Below are positions 7,982-16,700 of a stretch of 32,236 nt of DNA, piece by piece. The position numbers were made by a program, and so were the translations under genes. Origin of the DNA: Bacteroidaceae bacterium (GTDB lineage Bacteria > Bacteroidota > Bacteroidia > Bacteroidales > Bacteroidaceae); NCBI GenBank assembly GCA_017536695.1, contig JAFXGX010000106.1, positions 1-32,236 of the forward strand, read 5' to 3'. Every line of letters starts with the position of its first letter. The first letter of the stretch is position 1. The notes under the pieces were generated by a model. It was not told the origin of the DNA. It did no database searches and was given only the letters and a program-made list of their open reading frames with translations.

Positions 7982-10288
7982 TCAGAACGGATAACCGATT
8001 GCAAAATGCAACGCGAAATCCCTGCTGAAGTCAGGTTTTATTATAGGGTATTTCTCCTTTCCGCTGAAAGCGGGGTTTATCGCTTTCATTGCGGCATCGA
8101 GACGAAAGACAAACATATCCATCTCGAGTCTGAATCCAAGGCCGTAGGAGAAAGCAAGGTCCTTGTAAAAACTGCCGATATTGAACTGTCCGCCGGGCTG
8201 TTCCTTGTATGAACGTATGGTCCAGATGTTTCCCGCATCGATAAACACCGCCGAATGCAGTTTCCAGAAGAGGTGCGAACGGTACTCTATATTGACATCC
8301 AGCTTCATATCGCCCGACTGGTTGATAAAATCGATGTTCGTTCCGCTGTTCCTGTAGCTTCCAGGGCCGAGGGTACGCACAGTCCAGCCACGCATACCGT
8401 TGGCACCGCCCGCAAAGTAACGCTTCTCGAAAGGCAGAATGCGTGAATTGCCGTATGGATAAGCAATGCCGAAGCCGAAATGCGCCACAAATGAGTTGCG
8501 GTCATCAATCCTCACACGCGCTGTAAAGTCAAAGTCACCCTTTACATATTGTGCATAGGCGATATTGAGGAAATTATACTGTCCGTCACTGCTCTTCGAT
8601 GCATTCAGCAAGGTCGAACCGAGATAAAGCAGGTTACCCGAACACTCCGCTCCCACACGCAACGAATAGGCAACACGCTCATGACGCCTTGACTTGTCAA
8701 GCGATGAGTTATAGGAGTATGTGTATCCCAATTTTGTAATCAACAGATTCTCATAGTTGTACTTGAGGATTGAGTTACGGTTCGAAATACTGTCGAGATA
8801 CTCGCTCTTGAAGGTCTCCGATATCCATGGCACATAGATGTAGTTGAGGTCGAGCAGGTCGAGCCTGTGTGTAGCTTCCTCCCTTTTGCTCCACAGGTAG
8901 CTCCATGAAGCCGACAGCACCTTCCGGTCGAACTCAGGACGCTCCTGGGTGTTGAACTTGAGGGTAAACATTGTCGATGACATGAGCATACGCTTCTCGG
9001 CGGGCACGAACCTCGATGCGATACCACCCTTAAAGCGTAGACTCAGCTCGGCACCATACTCAAGGAACCTCTCTCCTGTATATCCGCGAAGGTTCGACAC
9101 AGCCTCGTATGCACCGAAAAGACGCAAGGAGAGCAGTTCCGAGCCCTTGAAGAGATTGCGGTCGGAGAATGTCAGTGCCGCCGCAGCACCCAGGTCACCG
9201 GCAGTATTCGTACCTTCCAGCTCAAACCCCACAGTACGCCTCTTGTTCCTCTCGTACATGATGTAGCAATCGAGCAGAGCGGTATCGGTGTGCTCAACCA
9301 TTCTCACTGTAGAATATTTAAGTGCCGGCAACTGTACAAACGAGTTCTGTGTCCTCTCCACTGCATCCTGGGAATAGAGTTCGCCACGCTCAACATATGT
9401 ATTGCTTGCAAGCAGACGCGGACGGACAACAGCATCATCGCCCTTGTAATAGATGAGATGCTCCCCGTAAGGCATTACCTTGCACTGGGCAAGCATACTC
9501 TCATCAAGATAAAGACCTGCACCCGACACGAAAAATATATTGTTCACTCTGTACTGCCTGTGCTTTACAGGGTCGGCATCGGCGGAGGGTGTGAAAAGCG
9601 CAATGTTCATCGTGAGCTTTACCTTGTCCGAATGATGTACCGTATCGGCGATGTAGGTTATATACTCTTTCTGAAAACGGTAGTAACCGTTGTTCCTCAG
9701 CAAGTCCGTTATGCGCTTACGCTCATTCTCAAGACGCTCGATACTGAAAGGCATTCCCTTCTTGAGCAACGAAGATGCAGAATCGGCTACAAGCATCCTT
9801 TCAAGTTCCTTGTCTTCGGTAACAAGATTCATCTCGGAGACATAATATCTTTCACGTTCATGAAGATAGTATGTAGCCACAGCACGTCTCTTCTTCTCAT
9901 CTCTGTCGCACTGCAGGTCAACGGTAGCATGCAGATAGCCGTCGTTGCGCAGCATCTGCTCGATGTTGCTTCTGGTTCTCTCGGCAAGTTCCTCACTGTA
10001 TATTACAGGCGCCTCGCCCATTCTCTTGAGTGCGCGGTTGAGCCATTTTGTAGAATCATTACCCGAGAGGGCATATGTACGCATGGGAACACGCACGAGG
10101 CTGAACCATTTTGAATTGGGCTGCTGGCGTACGTAAGAGTGCGCCTTAGCAGCATTGTCCATATTGGTGTTTGATACAATAACCACATCATCGAGCAGGT
10201 ACTTGCCCTCGGGAATGAACTTGTTCACCGAGCAGGAAAGCACCATGAGGCTGCACAAGAGCATCAATATTACCTTTCTCAACGACAT
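7982..10288 (-). CDS. tamL: TamL: TamA-like Omp85 outer-membrane lipoprotein
   Basis: The product has 768 residues. The N-terminus is a lipoprotein signal (MSLRKV, hydrophobic core, lipobox VLSC, lipidated C19). POTRA-like domains occupy about residues 25-330 (YLLDDVVIVSNT; RIEQMLRNDGYL-like and RITDLLRNNGYYRF helices). The C-terminal half is an Omp85/D15 beta-barrel (GFELEGTNTAGDLGAAAALTFSDRNLFKG; GGANGMRGWTVRTLGPGS, the conserved lid-loop region), ending in aromatic Phe as barrels do. Being both a lipoprotein and an Omp85 barrel is characteristic of Bacteroidota TamL, which takes part in outer-membrane biogenesis with TamB. No tamB gene is in the window. It is divergent from the RNA methyltransferase, with a repeat array in between, and heads the tamL-MBL-tyrS gene set. 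Confidence 0.92.
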   Translation of the reverse strand: MSLRKVILMLLCSLMVLSCSVNKFIPEGKYLLDDVVIVSNTNMDNAAKAHSYVRQQPNSKWFSLVRVPMRTYALSGNDSTKWLNRALKRMGEAPVIYSEELAERTRSNIEQMLRNDGYLHATVDLQCDRDEKKRRAVATYYLHERERYYVSEMNLVTEDKELERMLVADSASSLLKKGMPFSIERLENERKRITDLLRNNGYYRFQKEYITYIADTVHHSDKVKLTMNIALFTPSADADPVKHRQYRVNNIFFVSGAGLYLDESMLAQCKVMPYGEHLIYYKGDDAVVRPRLLASNTYVERGELYSQDAVERTQNSFVQLPALKYSTVRMVEHTDTALLDCYIMYERNKRRTVGFELEGTNTAGDLGAAAALTFSDRNLFKGSELLSLRLFGAYEAVSNLRGYTGERFLEYGAELSLRFKGGIASRFVPAEKRMLMSSTMFTLKFNTQERPEFDRKVLSASWSYLWSKREEATHRLDLLDLNYIYVPWISETFKSEYLDSISNRNSILKYNYENLLITKLGYTYSYNSSLDKSRRHERVAYSLRVGAECSGNLLYLGSTLLNASKSSDGQYNFLNIAYAQYVKGDFDFTARVRIDDRNSFVAHFGFGIAYPYGNSRILPFEKRYFAGGANGMRGWTVRTLGPGSYRNSGTNIDFINQSGDMKLDVNIEYRSHLFWKLHSAVFIDAGNIWTIRSYKEQPGGQFNIGSFYKDLAFSYGLGFRLEMDMFVFRLDAAMKAINPAFSGKEKYPIIKPDFSRDFALHFAIGYPF

Positions 10289-10315
10289 AATTAGTGTAAT
10301 TTAAAAAAATTCTTG

Positions 10316-10323
10316 CAAATATA
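10316..10323 (-). promoter_or_regulatory. Predicted -7 box of the tamL promoter
   Basis: On the minus strand TATATTTG fits TAnnTTTG and lies 27 nt before the tamL ATG, giving a leader of about 20 nt. No clear -33 TTTG sits at the right distance; CTTG (10346-10349) is 22 nt away. The same box recurs at each repeat-unit boundary further upstream. Confidence 0.45.
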
Positions 10324-10850
10324 CGAAGAAACGAGCGAGAAACATCAAGCTTGCTTGAATGTTTTTCATAGCGAGTGCAGAAAATATTCGAGATTATCTC
10401 AAATATACGAAGAAACGAGCGAGAAAGTTGCGCAAGCGAATGGGTAAAAATTTATTTTTACACGCAATGAGCGCAGCTAAACTTCGCACAAGACAAACAT
10501 CAAGCTTGCTTGAATATTTTTCACAGCGACAACGCGTAATAAGCGTTGTTTGCGACGACTGCTACTTTAGTAGCACCAAGGAGTGCGGCTTGCCGCCCCA
10601 AAGAAAATATTCGAGATTTCTCAAATATACGAAGAAACGAGCGAGAAAGTTGCGCAAGCGAATGGGTAAAAATTTATTTTTACACGCAATGAGCGCAGCT
10701 AAACTTCGCACAAGACAAACATCAAGCTTGCTTGAATGTTTTTCACAGCGACAACGCGTAATAAGCGTTGTTTGCGACGACTGCTACTTTAGTAGCACCA
10801 AGGAGTGCGGCTTGCCGCCCCAAAGAAAATATTCGAGATTTTTCTCAAAT
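10321..10850. repeat. Hairpin-rich tandem repeat array between tamL and the RNA methyltransferase
   Basis: Two full units, 10405-10626 (222 bp) and 10627-10850 (224 bp), are almost identical: I see one substitution (A/G in the stretch after TTGCTTGA) and two extra T near the end. A shortened unit (10321-10404, 84 bp) precedes them with the interior missing, and the start of a further unit (ATACGA, 10851-10856) follows. Each full unit is a string of short inverted repeats; in the first full unit these are 10444-10461, 10500-10513, 10529-10549, 10561-10574, 10585-10596 and 10607-10628. Each boundary carries CAAATATACGA, which reads TATATTTG (a -7 box) on the minus strand. It fills most of a 627-bp gap with no convincing gene. 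I do not recognise it as a named element. Confidence 0.9.
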
Positions 10851-10876
10851 ATACGAAAATCTTGGAAGAATTGAAG

Positions 10877-10884
10877 TAGATTTG
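10877..10884 (+). promoter_or_regulatory. Predicted -7 box for the TrmH-family gene
   Basis: TAGATTTG fits the Bacteroidales -7 consensus TAnnTTTG and ends 31 nt before the ATG at 10916. No TTTG is found 19-20 nt upstream, so the prediction is weak. It lies just outside the last repeat unit. Confidence 0.4.
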
Positions 10885-10915
10885 TACTACTTTAACGAAA
10901 GAGAAAAGGACAAAA

Positions 10916-11674
10916 ATGCTAAGCAAAGCAACACTTAAACTGATATCATCACTCGACCAGAAAAAATTCAGGAAAGAGAGCGGATTGTTTGTAGCCGAAG
11001 GCGGCAAATGCGTCAATGACCTCATTGAGTGCGGCATGAAGGCCGAAAGGGTTCTGGCAACAGAAGAGTGGCTTGCCGGCCATGCCGTAAAAGGGGGAAT
11101 GGATGTTACCGTAGTGAGCGATGATGAGCTCAAGCGTGCCAGTTTCTTGCGCACCCCACAGGGAGTCCTTGCCCTGTTCAGGCAACCCAAGTACGATATT
11201 GACAATGAGGCACCGAAGAAGAGGCTATGTCTTGCCCTTGATGACGTACAGGACCCCGGTAACCTGGGAACAATCGTGCGCATTGCCGACTGGTTCGGCA
11301 TTGAGGAGATATATTGCTCTCACGGATGCGCCGACATATACAACCCCAAGACAGTACAGGCCACGATGGGTGCAATAGGAAGAATAAGAATCTTCTACAC
11401 CGATTTGCCCATGCTCCTTGAGAGCGTCAAGGGCGAGACGCCTATATACGGCACTTTCCTTGACGGAGAGAACATGTACGGCAAACAGTTGGAGAATAGA
11501 GGAATAATTCTCATGGGCAACGAGGGAAAAGGTATCGGCAATGAATGCGCGCAGCACATCAGCGAGCGTCTTTTCATACCAAACTACCCCGAAGGACGCA
11601 GTACATCGGAGTCACTGAATGTCTCCACAGCCACAGCAATAATATGCAGTGAGTTCCGTCGCAGGACAATGTGA
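10916..11674 (+). CDS. TrmH/SpoU-family RNA 2'-O-methyltransferase
   Basis: The product has 252 residues. The N-terminal region (about 1-95) is the SpoU substrate-binding domain, starting with LISSLDQKKFRKESGLF as in RlmB/TrmH-type proteins. The C-terminal SPOUT (knotted) domain shows all three motifs: NLGTIVR (N116-R122), NEGKG (N202-G206) and SLNVSTA (233-239). It would transfer a methyl group from S-adenosylmethionine to a ribose 2'-OH in rRNA or tRNA; the exact target cannot be told from sequence. The divergent tamL arrangement is, as far as I know, common in Bacteroidales. Its stop codon directly abuts the stop of the converging gene (11675), leaving no room for a terminator. Confidence 0.93.
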   Translation: MLSKATLKLISSLDQKKFRKESGLFVAEGGKCVNDLIECGMKAERVLATEEWLAGHAVKGGMDVTVVSDDELKRASFLRTPQGVLALFRQPKYDIDNEAPKKRLCLALDDVQDPGNLGTIVRIADWFGIEEIYCSHGCADIYNPKTVQATMGAIGRIRIFYTDLPMLLESVKGETPIYGTFLDGENMYGKQLENRGIILMGNEGKGIGNECAQHISERLFIPNYPEGRSTSESLNVSTATAIICSEFRRRTM

Positions 11675-11944
11675 TTACCCGAGCAGTTCAAGCCTGCCGA
11701 GAGCATCGGCTGAATAAGCATAAAGAGGCCCATCGGCATGATGAGCCTCTTTATCTATTTCATTCAACGATGAGAGTGAGCCCGATGCAAGGATATGCAT
11801 TTCGTTGACAAACACCATTGAGGGGTATTCTGCAACGAACTCCCCGACCGATATGACCCTTCCTGCGGAAACGGTTACCACCTTCGAGAAAAGTTCCTCG
11901 CCCGACGGCATGAACAGTGTACGTGCGACATATACCATTGTCAC
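11675..11944 (-). CDS. Small protein of unknown function, end of the ileS-lspA operon
   Basis: The product has 89 residues from GTG at 11944, which overlaps the stop of the DUF4296 gene by 3 nt in a GTGA junction; an ATG two codons later (11938) is the alternative. No signal peptide or membrane segment is seen. The strand pattern YVARTLFMPSGEELFSKVVTVSAGRVISVGEF resembles the N-terminal beta-sandwich of amidohydrolases (dihydroorotase-like: name, residues, VxVxxGRIxxVG), but no catalytic barrel or metal-binding HxH follows. It could be a stand-alone relic or a small domain with its own role; this is inference. It lies tightly after the DUF4296 lipoprotein, so it is probably co-expressed and translationally coupled. 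Confidence 0.72.
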   Translation of the reverse strand: MTMVYVARTLFMPSGEELFSKVVTVSAGRVISVGEFVAEYPSMVFVNEMHILASGSLSSLNEIDKEAHHADGPLYAYSADALGRLELLG

Positions 11945-12747
11945 TTTTTCTCTTCAGTCTCTCCGGAATTCTTTGCTCTGAATTTCTTCAACGATATATC
12001 GCTGAGCATCAGCTTTGCCTTTGATAGCGAGTCATTGTCGGAATAGTAGACAAAACCGTCCATCGATTCCAAACGGCTCTCTAAGTTACGTGGCAGTCCA
12101 AGGGCATGTCTGCCCGAACGTAATATCTCGATACCGAGATTGTCGGATGTTCCGTCGCCATACCTTACAAGCACACCCGCATATGCCCTCTGCCTTATAC
12201 TATCCCTGCCTTCGTTGACAAATAGAGCATCGAACGAGAAGGATATGCTGTCACCTGCCATGAACGAAGAGTCATCGGGCGCAGTGAAATCGAACGCCAT
12301 GTGACTGTTCAGCATGGATGAATAGAGGATGCGGTTATGCTGTCCTGTCCACAGTTCAGCTGTATCCGCAGCCAGATATACCATATCGAGCGAGACACCT
12401 GTATCCAAGACACCACCCGACGCGTTCAGGCTCTCGACCTCAGCCTCAAGACGGGTCTCGAGAGAGGTATACAGTTTCTTCAGATGCTTCGGATAGCGGT
12501 TATACCACATCATGGAACTGTCGAAACGCTCTTTCGTAACATTGTGCTTCTCGAAGACATATTCATAGAAGAGCTTCTCTTTGTAGTCACTGGCTGCATA
12601 TTCCGAGCCCATAGACTGCACAAGATGATAGTCATAGAGCAATACCTCCATCTTGCCGGGAGGAATCACATACTCGGGCATCTCGACCTCGCACGACATG
12701 AGAACCATTGTCATGACAAGCTGAAGCATTAAAAGGAATCTTCTCAT
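11941..12747 (-). CDS. DUF4296 lipoprotein
   Basis: The product has 268 residues from the ATG at 12747; a GTG two codons upstream (12753) is the other possible start. The N-terminus is a lipoprotein signal (MRRFLLMLQLVMTMVLMSC, lipidated C19). The following segment (VIPPGKMEVLLYDYHLVQS, then YEYVFEKHNVTKERFDSSMMWYNRYP and a helix with YTSLETRLEAE) is the DUF4296 domain, an alpha-helical domain found in Bacteroidota lipoproteins of unknown function. The C-terminal part (residues 120-250) is beta-rich with no family that I recognise. It sits directly downstream of lspA, the peptidase that would process it, with a 12-nt gap, and upstream of a small unknown gene it overlaps. Confidence 0.88.
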   Translation of the reverse strand: MRRFLLMLQLVMTMVLMSCEVEMPEYVIPPGKMEVLLYDYHLVQSMGSEYAASDYKEKLFYEYVFEKHNVTKERFDSSMMWYNRYPKHLKKLYTSLETRLEAEVESLNASGGVLDTGVSLDMVYLAADTAELWTGQHNRILYSSMLNSHMAFDFTAPDDSSFMAGDSISFSFDALFVNEGRDSIRQRAYAGVLVRYGDGTSDNLGIEILRSGRHALGLPRNLESRLESMDGFVYYSDNDSLSKAKLMLSDISLKKFRAKNSGETEEKK

Positions 12748-12759
12748 CGGCACAATATG

Positions 12760-13359
12760 TTACTTAAGGAACCTGTCTCGATAAAATATAAGCAACGCGA
12801 TTACACTGCAACTGACGCACGCATCGGCAAAATTGAACACAGGACCGAAGAATATGTCTCCTCCGATAAGCGGCACCCAGTCGGGCCATGTGAAGAGCGG
12901 GAAGTAGAACATGTCCACCACCCTGCCGTTCATGAATGTCGCATATCCTTCGCCCCACGGTACGAATTCGGCAACCTGTCCATAGCTTGATGAGAAAATC
13001 TCGCCATAGAACAGGCAGTCGATAAGGTTACCGACTGCACCTGCAAGAATCATCGCGATGCAGATGATGTAACCAATCGGATGTCTTGCCTCGCGCAGCA
13101 GCCTTATGAGGTAATAGACAAGGAAACAGACAGCGACCATGCGGAACGACGTAAGGAAGAACTTGTCAAAAAGTTCCATGCCGAACGCCATGCCATTGTT
13201 CTCGATAAAACGTATCTGGAACCAATCGCCTAAGACCATTATGCCCTCTCCGAGGCTCATGCTTGTCTTTACCGCAATCTTTATCCATTGGTCGATGATG
13301 ATTGCAAGTATTATCAAGGAAAAGACAAGCAAGCTCTGTTTCCGTCTGTCTGATGCCAT
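12760..13359 (-). CDS. lspA: Lipoprotein signal peptidase II
   Basis: The product has 199 residues. It cuts the signal peptide from prolipoproteins in the inner membrane just before the lipidated cysteine. Four membrane helices are visible (about 11-30, 67-88, 95-115 and 172-192). The catalytic aspartates are D114 in GNLID and D179 in FNFADA; the conserved NNGMAFG (residues 54-60) and NGRVVDMF are also present. It is longer than the usual 160-170 residues because of an extended periplasmic segment between about 118 and 172 (FSSSYGQVAEFVPWGEGYATF), which I believe is common in Bacteroidota. Order ileS, DksA-like, lspA, DUF4296 recalls the ileS-lspA linkage of many bacteria. The stop of the upstream gene is 2 nt away. 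Confidence 0.97.
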   Translation of the reverse strand: MASDRRKQSLLVFSLIILAIIIDQWIKIAVKTSMSLGEGIMVLGDWFQIRFIENNGMAFGMELFDKFFLTSFRMVAVCFLVYYLIRLLREARHPIGYIICIAMILAGAVGNLIDCLFYGEIFSSSYGQVAEFVPWGEGYATFMNGRVVDMFYFPLFTWPDWVPLIGGDIFFGPVFNFADACVSCSVIALLIFYRDRFLK

Positions 13360-13361
13360 TC

Positions 13362-13736
13362 TTATCTGTTCTTTTTAGCCTCGATGCTGAGTGTCGCATG
13401 AGGAACAGCCATAAGGCGCTCCTTTGCAATGAGCTTACCGGTCTCACGGCAAATACCGTAAGTCTTGTTCTCGATGCGTACCAATGCTGCCTGCAAGCCC
13501 TGAATGAACTTTGCCTGGCGGCTTGCTATCTGCATCTGTTCCTCGAGGTATGCCGCATCGCTGCCGTCCTCAAGTCCTTTGTATGTGGGAGAGGTGTCGG
13601 CAACGTCGTTGCTGTCCTCGTGACGCAACGCTCTCATTATCTCATCATAATCTCTCTTAGCAAGTTCGAGTTTCTGCAGAATTACCTTGCGGAATTCCTC
13701 CAACTCCTCATCTGAATAACGAAGTTTTTCAGCCAT
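13362..13736 (-). CDS. DksA/TraR-like protein with degenerate zinc finger
   Basis: The product has 124 residues. The first 90 residues are a long coiled-coil-like helical region with the DksA/TraR pattern (LEEFRKVILQKLELAKRDYDEI), and the C-terminus aligns with the zinc-finger region (YGICRETGKLI, then RLMAVPHATLSIEAK). The usual four cysteines (CxxC...CxxC) are reduced to one, C96; the positions of the others hold Thr, Ser and Ala. Zinc binding is therefore unlikely. An acidic segment EDSNDVADTSP replaces the coiled-coil tip with acidic residues including D44 and D47, so an RNA-polymerase secondary-channel role like DksA is possible but unproven. It lies between ileS (45 nt gap) and lspA (2 nt gap). 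Confidence 0.88.
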   Translation of the reverse strand: MAEKLRYSDEELEEFRKVILQKLELAKRDYDEIMRALRHEDSNDVADTSPTYKGLEDGSDAAYLEEQMQIASRQAKFIQGLQAALVRIENKTYGICRETGKLIAKERLMAVPHATLSIEAKKNR

Positions 13737-13781
13737 CTCAAAATTGTTTTATGGTTAGTATTAAGTTTTCTTTTATTATAA

Positions 13782-16700
13782 TCAGATTCTGCTGACAGCC
13801 ACCTTTATAACGGCACCGTCAAGCTCGATATCCTCTCCGTCGGCAAGTGCAGCATCCACAACAAGAGTATCGGCAAGCACCTGATTGCAGATGTAGTCAC
13901 GGAACTGCTCTACCGCAGCATCGCTTGCCTCATTGGCAGACAATGTAACCGCAATGCGGTCAACAATCTCAAAGCCGCTCTCCTTACGTATCGCCTGAAT
14001 CTTCTTGACAATCTCACGTGCGATACCCTCGCGACGCAGGTCATCTGTAACCTCAACGTCAAGCGCAACAGTGAGCGCACCCTCGTTTGCCACAGTCCAG
14101 CCCGGGACATCCTCGCTGAAAATCTCCACGTCGGCAAGTTCGATGAGCGCATCGGTGCCCTCTACCTGCAATGTTATCGTTCCGTTCTTCTCAAGCTCGG
14201 CGATCTGCTCCTGCGACATCTCTGTCACAGCCACATTGACGCTCTTCATGAGCTTGCCGAACTTCTTTCCGAGGGTACGGAAATTACATTTGATCTTCTT
14301 CACGAGGATACCGTCGCCCTCGACGAACTCAAGTTCCTTTACGTTCACCTCGCTGAGAATAAGCTGTTTGACAGCCTCTATGCGTGACTTCATGACATCA
14401 TCGGCAGCAGGAATCGCAATCTTCTGCAATGGCTGGCGTACGATGATAGCCTCCTTCTTGCGCAGAGCAAGTACCATTGATGATATCTGCTGTGCAAGCT
14501 TCATGCGGTACTCGAGTTCTGTATCGACAGCTGCCTCATCGCACTCGGGGAACTTGGCGAGATGTACCGACTGGGCATCGCCACGTCCTGTGACAGAAGT
14601 CAAGTCCTGATATAGACGGTCGGCATAGAACGGCGCGATAGGAGCCATCAGGCGTGAGACGGTCTCAAGACAGGTATAAAGTGTCTGATAAGCCGACAGT
14701 TTGTCGGTACTCATGTCAGAACCCCAGAAACGCTTGCGGCTCAAGCGAACGAACCAGTTGCTGACATTATCAATGACAAACTCCTGAATCAGGCGGCCGG
14801 CCTTTGTAGGCTCATAGTCGTTAAGACAAGCGTTCACATTCTTGACAAGTGTATTGAGTTCCGATATTATCCAGCGGTCAAGCTCAGGACGCTCACAGAG
14901 AGGAATCTCCGGCTCCTCGAAGGTAAAGCCATCCACATTGGCATACATTGTAAAGAAGCTGTATGTCTGGTAGAGCTTGCCGAAGAACGAACGTGTTACC
15001 TCCTTCACACCCTCCTCGTTGAAGCGGAGGTTATCCCAAGGAGCAGAGTTGGTTATCATATACCAGCGCAATGCGTCGCTACCGTAGCTCTCGATAGTGT
15101 TGAACGGGTCAACGGCATTACCCAGACGTTTGGACATCTTGTCGCCATTCTTGTCGAGTACAAGGCCATTTGATATTACAGTCTTGAACGCCACAGTGTC
15201 GAATACCATTGTCGCGATTGCATGCAGTGTATAGAACCATCCGCGTGTCTGGTCAACACCTTCGGCAATGAAATCGGCAGGATATACGGTGCGGCTGTCA
15301 AGCAGTTCCTTGTTCTCGAAAGGATAGTGTATCTGAGCGTAAGGCATGGCACCGGAATCGAACCATACGTCAATGAGGTCGAGCTCGCGTGTCATTACCT
15401 TGCCTGTAGGAGACACAAGCTTGATGTCATCAACGTAAGGACGATGCAAGTCAATCTTGTCATAATTCTCCTTGCTGTAGTCACCCGGAACGAAACCTTT
15501 ATCCTTATATGGATTGCTTGCCATGACACCGGCAGCAACAGCCTTCTCAATCTCGTTGTAAAGTTCCTCTACCGAACCGATGCAGATAGCCTCGCCATCC
15601 TCACTGGTCCAGATAGGGAGCGGAGTGCCCCAGTAGCGGCTGCGGCTAAGATTCCAGTCATTGAGGTTCTCAAGCCACTTGCCGAAACGGCCTGTACCTG
15701 TAGATTCAGGTTTCCATGTGATAGTCCTGTTAAGTTCGCTCATGCGCTCCTTCATCTGCGATGCACGAACAAACCAGCTGTCGAGCGGATAGTAGAGCAC
15801 AGGCTTGTCGGTGCGCCAGCAGTGAGGATAGTTGTGTACATGCTTCTCTATCTTGAAAGCGACACCACCTTGCTTCATTACCATGCAGAGGGCGATATCA
15901 AGAGTCTCGGCCTTTGCGGCAGCCTTCTCGTCGTACTTGCCGTCAACTGTATACTGAGGGTCATACGCATTCTTCACATATGCACCTGCGAACTTTGAAT
16001 AAAGTTCCACATCTACACAATCACGTACAAACTCCTCATCAAGTTCGTCGATAGTCCAGAATTTTCCTGTGAAATCGACCATAGGACGTGTCTCGCCTTT
16101 TTTGTTTATCATGAAGAGCGAAGGGATACCCGCCGCCTTTGCCACGAATGCGTCATCGGCACCGAATGTAGGCGCAATGTGTACGATACCTGTACCATCC
16201 TCTGTCGTGACATAGTCACCGGGGATTACACGGAACGCATCGGATGATGCATCAACAAACTTCTCGCCCTCCTTAGCTACAGGCTTTACCCATGGGAAGA
16301 GCTGGGCATAGTGCATGCCTACAAGGTCTGCACCCTTGTACTCTGCAATGACGCGGTAAGGAACAACCTTGTCACCGGCCTTGTACTCTTCGAGCGGAAG
16401 CTCTGCGCCCGCCGGATTGAAGTGCGCGGCAAGGAGTGCCTTTGCAAGAACCACAGTGACAGGCTCTCCATTGTAGCTGTTGTATGTCTTCACTGCGACA
16501 TAGTCAATCTTTGGACCGACACAGAGAGCTGTATTTGAAGGCAATGTCCATGGAGTGGTTGTCCATGCAATGAAATATGGTGTACCCCACTCTGTCATCT
16601 CAGGCTTGGGGTCGAGCATGCGGAACTGGGCTACGGCAGTAGTATCCTTTACATCGCGGTAACAACCCGGCTGATTGAGCTCGTGCGAACTGAGACCTGT

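Noticed and set aside
9290-10114. 274-codon plus-strand frame inside tamL.
   Set aside because: It is antisense to well-supported coding sequence and shows no recognisable domain.
10321-10850. Possible CRISPR array.
   Set aside because: Units are 222-224 bp and nearly identical over their full length, without short repeats alternating with unique spacers, and no cas gene is near.
10359-10874. 171-codon plus-strand frame with an internal 74-residue repeat in the hairpin array.
   Set aside because: The repeat length of 222 bp is divisible by three, which keeps a frame open by chance. There is no ribosome site, the product is low-complexity basic sequence, and the 2-bp change in the next unit shifts the frame.
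14005-14610. Ser-rich plus-strand frame inside ileS.
   Set aside because: Shadow of the ileS coding strand; composition is that of reverse-complemented codons.
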